This document shows positions 7,053 through 11,199 of a stretch of 11,199 bases of DNA, piece after piece (position 1 is the stretch's first letter; every line of letters starts with the position of its first letter). The notes under the pieces were generated by a model, which saw only the letters and a list, made by a program, of their open reading frames with translations, had not been told where the DNA came from and made no database searches. Both the position numbers and the translations under genes were made by a program. Origin of the DNA: Acidobacteriota bacterium (GTDB lineage Bacteria; Acidobacteriota; Terriglobia; UBA7540); NCBI GenBank assembly GCA_021784615.1, contig JAJYHU010000246.1, forward strand, positions 1-11,199, written 5' to 3'.

Positions 7053-7120
7053 CCTGGGTTCCGCGAGTGGAATCCCGGGCCAATCCCCCCAAGTTGAAAC
7101 TCAACCTTCAAGACTGAAGG
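7052..7120 (+). promoter_or_regulatory. Structured cysO-moeZ intercistronic RNA
   Basis: Three potential stem-loops occur in series. The first (7052-7080) begins on the last base of the cysO stop codon and has 11 pairs (one G-U) and one bulged base around a 6-base loop. The second (7091-7108) has 7 pairs with a bulge. The third (7105-7120) pairs CCTTCA with TGAAGG around the loop AGAC. The second and third share bases 7105-7108, so only one can form at a time. No U-tract follows any of them, so a simple intrinsic terminator is unlikely. Possible roles are mRNA stabilisation, uneven expression of cysO and moeZ, or attenuation. Confidence 0.45.
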
Positions 7121-7190
7121 GAAAAATTCCAAGGGAGTTTGGGCAACGAATCAAGACCATTTGGTCAATATTGAGAAGAGGGAAAAGAAA

Positions 7191-8360
7191 ATGCCAACAT
7201 TAACGTCAGCTCCAACATTGCAATTGAGCAATGACGAAATCCTGCGCTACAGCCGCCACCTCATCATGCCGGAAGTGGCCATGGATGGCCAGTTGAAGCT
7301 GAAGCAGGCGAAAGTGCTTTGCATCGGCGCCGGAGGCTTGGGAACTCCGCTGGCGCTTTATCTGGCCGCGGCGGGCGTGGGCAAGCTGGGCATGGTCGAT
7401 TTCGACGTGGTGGACTACACGAACCTTCAGCGGCAAATCATTCACGATACGGACGACGTCGGACGTCCCAAGCTTGAGTCCGCGCGCGACACCATCCGCG
7501 ACATCAACCCGAATGTGGAGGTGGTGCCTTACGAAACGCACCTGAATTCGGAAAATGCAATCGACATTTTCAAGGATTACGACATCGTCGCCGACGGCAC
7601 GGACAATTTTCCCACGCGGTACCTGGTGAACGACGCTTGCGTGTTGCTGGGCAAGCCCAACGTCTATGGCAGCATCTTCCGATTCGAAGGGCAGGCTTCA
7701 GTTTTCTATGCCAAGGAGGGGCCGTGTTACCGATGCCTCTATCCTGAGCCGCCACCGCCGGGACTGGTTCCCAGTTGTGCCGAGGGAGCCGTACTGGGCG
7801 TCCTGCCGGGGATTGTGGGCTCCATCCAAGCGCTCGAAACGATCAAGCTGATCCTCGGCAAAGGCAAGCCGTTGATTGGCCGGCTGCTTCTATTTGATGC
7901 CCTTGATCTTAAGTTCCGGGAACTCAAGTTGCGCAAGAATCCCGACTGCCCGGTCTGCGGTACTCATCCGACCGTGACCAAACTGATCGATTACGAACAA
8001 TTTTGTGGTATCCGAGGAGAAGAACACGTGCCTGAAACCAACGTGCCTGAGATTACAGTGAAAGAGTTGAAGCAGATGATGGACGCAAAGAAGCCTTTTG
8101 TCCTGGTGGATGTTCGTGAGGCGCATGAGTACCAGATCTGCCGGATTGACGGCTCCAAGCTGATTCCGCTGGGCGACGTGCCGAAGCGGATGCACGAGTT
8201 GAACTCCGCCGACGACATCGTCGTCCATTGCCGATCCGGCGTGCGCAGCGCCAAGGCCGTGGAATTTCTCATGAAGTCAGGCTTCAAGAAGATCCACAAC
8301 CTCCAGGGCGGAGTTCTTGCCTGGGCTCGCGATATCGATCCCTCCATGCCGACCTATTAA
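7191..8360 (+). CDS. moeZ: MoeZ-type adenylyltransferase/sulfurtransferase (E1-like ThiF domain plus rhodanese domain)
   Basis: A 389-residue two-domain activating enzyme. Residues about 12-265 form the ThiF/MoeB-like E1 domain: nucleotide-binding GAGGLG (46-51), the NLQRQI arginine segment, DGTDNFPTRY, two zinc-binding pairs (C179/C182 in CYRC and C253/C256 in CPVC), and C196 in VPSCAEG, equivalent to the thioester/persulfide cysteine of the Uba4/MOCS3 group. Residues about 285-389 are a rhodanese domain with active loop CRSGVRS (C347). It adenylates the CysO C-terminus and passes persulfide sulfur to form the thiocarboxylate. MoeZ proteins can also serve molybdopterin and thiamine-type carriers, so it need not be restricted to CysO. 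The ATG at 7191 with AGAGGG at 7177-7182 is preferred to an in-frame TTG at 7161. It is the last gene of the cassette. Confidence 0.96.
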   Translation: MPTLTSAPTLQLSNDEILRYSRHLIMPEVAMDGQLKLKQAKVLCIGAGGLGTPLALYLAAAGVGKLGMVDFDVVDYTNLQRQIIHDTDDVGRPKLESARDTIRDINPNVEVVPYETHLNSENAIDIFKDYDIVADGTDNFPTRYLVNDACVLLGKPNVYGSIFRFEGQASVFYAKEGPCYRCLYPEPPPPGLVPSCAEGAVLGVLPGIVGSIQALETIKLILGKGKPLIGRLLLFDALDLKFRELKLRKNPDCPVCGTHPTVTKLIDYEQFCGIRGEEHVPETNVPEITVKELKQMMDAKKPFVLVDVREAHEYQICRIDGSKLIPLGDVPKRMHELNSADDIVVHCRSGVRSAKAVEFLMKSGFKKIHNLQGGVLAWARDIDPSMPTY

Positions 8361-8387
8361 TCGGCTCAAGCGTTCCGTGGTGCTCGG

Positions 8388-8413
8388 CCGGGACAAGTCA
8401 TTTGTCGTCCCGG
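8388..8413 (+). terminator. Hairpin after moeZ, possible terminator
   Basis: CCGGGAC (8388-8394) and GTCCCGG (8407-8413) form a perfect 7-bp stem, with an alternative inner stem GACAA/TTGTC. It lies 27 bases after the moeZ stop and is followed only by TTTAA, so the U-tract is weak. It overlaps the 3' end of the LysR remnant and could stop transcription of the cysteine cassette or act from both sides. Confidence 0.35.
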
Positions 8414-8907
8414 TTTAAGCGCTGAGCGGCCAGACTCCGCAGAACCCCGATAAAAGCCGCGGCCGCCGGCGTCAGAAACTTTCTTTTGGCGCGCACAATG
8501 CCGACCGTCCGGGTGGGCGGTGTCGGCGCGAATTCCAGCAGGCCGACATCGCCGCGGCGGTAGCGCGAGTGGGCGATTTCAGGCAGAAGGGTCACGCCTG
8601 CTCCGGCCGACAACATGGCCATCAGAGTGTCAAACTGCCCTCCTTTGAAAACCACGTGAGGATTCATGCGCAAACTCTTACAGATTTCCATTACGCCCGC
8701 GTTGACGGTAATACCCGGACAGGCTTTTGAACATTGCGTCGGAGCTTGCGGTAAAATATATGGCGAAACGACTGGAATGACTCCAACAAAAACGGGGCCT
8801 GCGTGCGGGCCGCGCATGGCGAGACTGGCAACAGCATAGATAACCTGAGGGCGCTGGAGGCAAGGCCTTTGCGCCCTCTTAACTTGAAAGGGAGGTTTCG
8901 ATTGCAT
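8398..8907 (-). pseudogene. Degenerate LysR/OxyR-type regulator (DNA-binding domain and central block lost)
   Basis: The open frame of 169 codons carries two pieces of a LysR substrate-binding domain. Codons about 37-70 (GPVFVGVIPVVSPYILP onward) match the first half of the effector domain. Codons about 72-160 (VMEICKSLRMNPHVVF, SAGAGVTLLPE, then the family-typical end) match the OxyR-like C-terminal half. Between them, near base 8695, roughly 70 residues expected in the family are missing, and the N-terminal winged helix-turn-helix and linker helix are absent because the start of the neighbouring peroxiredoxin remnant directly adjoins. Codons 1-30 have no recognisable content. It cannot bind DNA in the usual way, so I call it a pseudogene. 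The divergent arrangement with a peroxiredoxin is the classic OxyR-type pairing. A truncated expressed protein is possible but less likely. Confidence 0.78.
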
Positions 8908-9381
8908 TAAAAGTGGGCGATGTGGCGCCGGATTTTGTTCTGAAATCGGCGATGGGAGAGACGCAAGGCGAATTTAAACTTTCTGACCACAAAAGGAAAA
9001 AGTGGTGTTGGTTTTTTACGCTTTGGACTTTATGCCGGTTTGCCAGAGTGAATTGCCGGCTTTCCAGGCGGAACTCGCCAAGTTTGCGGGTCTGGAGGCC
9101 GAGGTTGTGGGCCTGAGCACGGACACGGTTTTCTCCCATATCGCCTTCCAAAGGGGAATGGGAGGTTTGGAATTTCCCTTGGCGGCGGACCGCTAGCCTT
9201 ATGCGAACACGGCACAGGCTTACGGAATTTTTCCGCCCAGCAAGCACGAAATCCCGTTTGTGAATGATCGTGCCGTTTCATTGTGGACAAGGACGGCAAG
9301 CTCGCGTGGGCGAAGGTTTATGAACTGAGGGAGCAACCGGACGTGGACGAAGTTCTGGAAGCCCTGCGTGGCCTTGCCTGA
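8901..9381 (+). pseudogene. Peroxiredoxin (AhpC/TSA, AhpE/BCP-like) pseudogene
   Basis: Joined across three frames this region encodes a full-length peroxiredoxin of about 160 residues, a thiol peroxidase that would have reduced hydroperoxides. Four lesions are visible. A GGAGG site at 8891-8895 precedes ATT at 8901, where ATG is expected (then ALKVGDVAPDF). One base is missing in the A-rich run near 8991-9001. An in-frame TAG at 9194-9196 replaces a codon in AADR-stop-PYANTAQAYG. One base is missing in the T-run at 9276-9278, after which the frame continues as FIVDKDGKLAWAKVYELRE to the TGA at 9379-9381. The peroxidatic cysteine context ALDFMPVCQSEL is intact. Two lesions sit in short homopolymers and could individually be sequencing errors, but the stop, the lost start and the decayed neighbour argue for genuine gene decay. 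Confidence 0.88.
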
Positions 9382-9424
9382 ACCCTGGTCTGCACCCGCC
9401 ATTTCCGGAAGCGCAGGAAAGGGA

Positions 9425-9430
9425 TAAAAT
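9425..9430 (+). promoter_or_regulatory. Possible -10 element before the 90-residue gene
   Basis: TAAAAT lies about 19 bases before the ATG at 9449. The best -35 candidate, TTTCCG at 9402-9407, is poor (3 of 6). If real, the leader would be about 12 bases, as short as that proposed for cysM. Confidence 0.25.
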
Positions 9431-9448
9431 GAGCTTGGGGCATGGCCA

Positions 9449-9721
9449 ATGAACCTTTCCGAGCTGGTTGAAAAGTACGTCGAGGCTGCCGGAGGCTTTG
9501 GCAGGCCCGTCCACCTTTCCTTCCTGGGGCTATCCAAGTCGGAGACGGAAAAGCTTATCGCCGGCTTCGATGAAGATTATCAGGTCAGCCGCTACTTGCT
9601 GCTTTTGCGCGAGACCGATGAGGCGCTCGACGCTCTGCCCGAAGCGGACCGAGTTTACAGGATTAACGGGGTCGAGTGTTCCCACATCAGCTTTCAGCCG
9701 GATGTTCGAAAGCTTTTGTGA
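9449..9721 (+). CDS. Small conserved-looking hypothetical protein, 90 residues
   Basis: I do not recognise this protein. It has no signal peptide and no membrane segment, and its composition is balanced and slightly acidic, typical of a soluble cytoplasmic protein. A central segment (FLGLSKSETEKLIAGFDEDYQVSRYLLL) reads like alternating helices, and the second half ends with the only cysteine in the context NGVECSHISF. Its amino-acid use looks like a real gene, but the ribosome binding site before ATG 9449 is weak (a GGGG about 8 bases upstream). The gene stands alone between the peroxiredoxin pseudogene and a convergent gene, with a strong hairpin downstream at 9826-9851. No function can be inferred from context. 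Confidence 0.6.
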   Translation: MNLSELVEKYVEAAGGFGRPVHLSFLGLSKSETEKLIAGFDEDYQVSRYLLLLRETDEALDALPEADRVYRINGVECSHISFQPDVRKLL

Positions 9722-9825
9722 AACTCATCTGGAGAGCTTGCAGGCGAGGAAGCAGGTTGCCGGAGACTTGCGCTGGCGCAGCCTGAAGCATCCGTTCGAT
9801 GCCGGCGCCGTTCACTTCAAGGAAC

Positions 9826-9851
9826 TGGGCGGCAAACAAATCTGCCGCCCA
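9826..9851. terminator. Strong hairpin between convergent genes, likely bidirectional terminator
   Basis: TGGGCGGCA and TGCCGCCCA form a perfect 9-bp GC-rich stem around an 8-base loop. It lies between the ends of two convergent genes (stops at 9721 and 9873), the position expected for a shared terminator. Neither side has a strong T-tract (ACATTCTTT on the plus side), so efficiency is uncertain. Nothing else is recognisable in 9722-9872. Confidence 0.45.
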
Positions 9852-9872
9852 ACTCCACATTCTTTCCCGGTA

Positions 9873-10196
9873 TTAGAACCTATGGAACCGGCGATACCGG
9901 AGTTGCGCATGGTCGCGACGCAGATCGCGCGACCGGCGGACGAATCGATACTGGGCGCGCCGGAGCCGGTGACGTTCGGCTCTCGCCTGCCGGCTATAGG
10001 GGCCAAACTGCCGGCGGTCAAAGCGCAATCGCATATGATCCCGGTAAATTTGGCGCCGTGTCTTAAAGCGCTGAAGCTGGTCCTGCTGGATGTCTACGCG
10101 GGCCCCCAGGTGTCCTCGGGCAAAGGCCGCCGGCGCGGCGGCAAGCAGCCCGGCTAAGGTCGCCAACAAGAGCCATTTTCGCCCATCTCTTATCAT
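9873..10196 (-). CDS. Small secreted arginine-rich protein of unknown function
   Basis: A 107-residue protein with a clear signal peptide (MIRDGRKW followed by LLLATLAGLLAAAPAAFA, cleavage expected near residue 26). After residue 27, about 25 of 80 residues are arginine, arranged in RR pairs separated by polar and aromatic residues, and there is no cysteine. The extreme positive charge suggests binding to an anionic partner such as cell-wall polymers, lipopolysaccharide or nucleic acid, but this is inference. Arg-rich exported proteins of this style occur in various soil bacteria without an established role. The start, with first base 10196, is chosen over an upstream in-frame ATG at 10304 because an AAGGAGGA site lies at about 10203-10210 and the signal peptide begins there. 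It is transcribed away from the gene at 10426 and towards the hairpin at 9826-9851. Confidence 0.75.
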   Translation of the reverse strand: MIRDGRKWLLLATLAGLLAAAPAAFARGHLGARVDIQQDQLQRFKTRRQIYRDHMRLRFDRRQFGPYSRQARAERHRLRRAQYRFVRRSRDLRRDHAQLRYRRFHRF

Positions 10197-10425
10197 TCCG
10201 TCCTCCTTCGCTTCGGGATTTCCTGCTCCTGTTGCATAAACCCCCAGTGAGAGAAAAAGTTTCGCGGACTGCTGAAAACCCTCTGCTGCATGGGTTGGCG
10301 GCAACTGTGAATGCTGTGCTGGCGGAAACCTTTACGGGTGGTCGACGGCAGCGGTGGAGAACGATACTGTATAGCGGAGAGGTTGAGCTTATGATAGGAG
10401 TCATTCGACAGGCGAGGATTGGGAG
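10197..10425. promoter_or_regulatory. Divergent promoter region between two secreted-protein genes
   Basis: This 229-base gap separates two divergent genes and must carry a promoter for each. The minus-strand side contains the AAGGAGGA ribosome binding site (about 10203-10210). The plus-strand side contains GGCGAGG at 10411-10417 before the ATG at 10426. I see no pair of -35 and -10 boxes good enough to name and no clear operator palindrome. Confidence 0.35.
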
Positions 10426-10971
10426 ATGAAAGCTTTCGCATCGTGCGCCCTTGCATTATTTTTTCTTGCGACGCCAGCCATCGGGCAGGGGCTGGCTCAA
10501 GAAAGGAATCCGCTGATCGACGGCAAACTGATGTACGTGGGCTGGATGCCTGACAATCTCGACTCATGGATCGTCGTTGACCTCCGCGCCTGGGGAAAAT
10601 ACAAGCCCACCCGTGACGCCGAAGGCGTGGACCTTGTCATGGAAGCCCAAAAGCCTGAAAGAAGAACCGAATTCCAAATGCGACATGGAATCCCTCAGCC
10701 CAAGCAGGTTGAGCGAAGGCGTGGACGCATCATGTTTTCGATTGTTGTGGCGAACTGGGTGACCCGCAAGACTGTTTGGCAGGCGGATATTCTTGACAAG
10801 AAACCCCAAAAGGGCCGGCGTGAAGCGACCACGGGATCGCGCAGTGAAATTTACGCCAAAGGGTTTTCAACCCAAGAACTCGCCGAGGAGATCCTGAGAA
10901 CGTTGCGGTCTTATGTGGACCACCTTTCTTCGGAAGGCGGCGCTGCCTCGGCTCTTAAGCCTCGTCCGTGA
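10426..10971 (+). CDS. Secreted hypothetical protein, 181 residues
   Basis: The protein begins with a signal peptide (MKAFASCALALFFLATPAIGQG, cleavage about residue 20-24) and is otherwise soluble, so it should be periplasmic or exported. The mature part starts with a strand-like segment containing LMYVGWMPDNLDSWIVVDLRAWGKY followed by EGVDLVMEAQ. This pattern (a value called YV.MP..LD, an 'E/D LRAWGKY' helix, then 'GVDLV' strand) resembles uncharacterised exported proteins that I associate with Acidobacteriota, thought to have a small alpha/beta fold. A basic central section and a helical C-terminal part (TQELAEEILRTLRSYVDHL) follow. No catalytic motif is visible. Start ATG 10426 is supported by GGCGAGG 8 bases upstream. 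The gene ends 49 bases before the next one, which it may or may not share a transcript with. Confidence 0.78.
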   Translation: MKAFASCALALFFLATPAIGQGLAQERNPLIDGKLMYVGWMPDNLDSWIVVDLRAWGKYKPTRDAEGVDLVMEAQKPERRTEFQMRHGIPQPKQVERRRGRIMFSIVVANWVTRKTVWQADILDKKPQKGRREATTGSRSEIYAKGFSTQELAEEILRTLRSYVDHLSSEGGAASALKPRP

Positions 10972-11020
10972 CGAATACTGCTGAGTCTCACCTCGTAGTT
11001 TTATAGCAGAGCGAATAGGC

Positions 11021-11199
11021 ATGGATAACAACTTTATGAAAATTGCTATTACCGGATCGACGGGATTGTTCGGGCACGGCCTGGTTCAGGTGATCCAGCG
11101 CCGCCAGCGGGTATTGCCGATAAGCCGGGCGGAAGCCGATATCACGAAGTTTAACGAGGTGCGGTCTGCTTTCCTGCGGCTGCGCCCGGACGTGGTCAT
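11021..11199 (+). CDS. rfbD: dTDP-4-dehydrorhamnose reductase-like protein, N-terminal part (cut by window edge)
   Basis: The first 59 codons of a short-chain dehydrogenase-type nucleotide-sugar reductase. The Rossmann motif TGSTGLFG (TGxxGxxG) follows strand MKIAI, and the segment RAEADITKFNEVRSAFLRLRPDVV matches the 'D(L/I)TD...V...RPDVV' pattern of RmlD/RfbD, the NADPH-dependent enzyme that makes dTDP-L-rhamnose. At this length other RmlD-superfamily sugar reductases cannot be excluded. The ATG at 11021 has only a weak upstream GAGCGAA; a second in-frame ATG at 11036 starts directly at the Rossmann strand and may be the true start. The rest of the gene is outside the window. Confidence 0.8.
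   Translation, partial: MDNNFMKIAITGSTGLFGHGLVQVIQRRQRVLPISRAEADITKFNEVRSAFLRLRPDVV

Noticed and set aside
7091..7130. Hairpins after cysO as an intrinsic terminator ending the operon
   Set aside because: No run of T follows any stem, and moeZ, functionally required by cysO, continues on the same strand.
8913..9116. Two separate short genes in the peroxiredoxin region (GTG 8913 and GTG 9002 frames)
   Set aside because: Both are consecutive pieces of one peroxiredoxin sequence in different frames; reading them as separate genes would ignore the frameshift.
9468..10157. 229-codon plus-strand open frame
   Set aside because: Overlaps the 90-residue gene in another frame and the Arg-rich gene in antisense; runs through the terminator-like hairpin; composition not protein-like.
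1..11199. CRISPR arrays, tRNA or rRNA genes, insertion sequences or prophage genes
   Set aside because: No regularly spaced repeats, no cloverleaf-like tRNA ends, no transposase or integrase motifs seen on either strand.

Overview
This window looks like chromosomal DNA from a free-living, GC-rich bacterium. Acidobacteriota is my best guess, from the style of the genes and the small secreted proteins, but no phylogenetic marker here settles it. I see no rRNA, tRNA, CRISPR array, transposase or prophage gene.

Layout: (1) 170-3667 (+) is a large secreted GH38-type alpha-mannosidase with an N-terminal carbohydrate-binding-like domain. (2) 3682-4071 (-) is a convergent single-domain response-regulator receiver. 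(3) 4475-8360 (+) is the core of the window: a stand-alone P-loop kinase related to the kinase module of bacterial Pnkp, then a complete protein-thiocarboxylate cysteine-biosynthesis cassette in the order cysteine synthase (CysM-like), JAMM metalloprotease (Mec), ubiquitin-like sulfur carrier (CysO) and E1-like/rhodanese activating enzyme (MoeZ). (4) 8398-9381 holds the decayed remains of a divergent LysR/OxyR-type regulator and peroxiredoxin pair. (5) 9449-10971 holds three small genes, two of them secreted and of unknown function. (6) 11021 to the right edge is the start of a dTDP-4-dehydrorhamnose reductase-like gene, cut by the window.

The cassette should work as follows, by analogy with the mycobacterial pathway. 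MoeZ adenylates the C-terminal glycine of CysO and its rhodanese domain supplies sulfur, giving a thiocarboxylate. The PLP enzyme joins this sulfur to an aminoacrylate made from an activated serine (O-phosphoserine in mycobacteria). The JAMM protease then releases cysteine and regenerates the carrier. The most notable point is that this CysO does not end at the expected Gly-Gly: it carries eight more residues, three of them cysteines. The carrier therefore looks like a precursor that must be trimmed, most plausibly by the adjacent JAMM protease, before MoeZ can use it. The cysteine codons of the tail lie directly before a strong RNA hairpin and two mutually exclusive weaker ones in the cysO-moeZ gap, which suggests a testable cysteine-sensing attenuation model.

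A second notable point is the joint decay of the divergent peroxiredoxin and LysR genes: the peroxiredoxin has lost its start codon and carries two frameshifts and a stop, and the regulator has lost its DNA-binding domain and an internal block.
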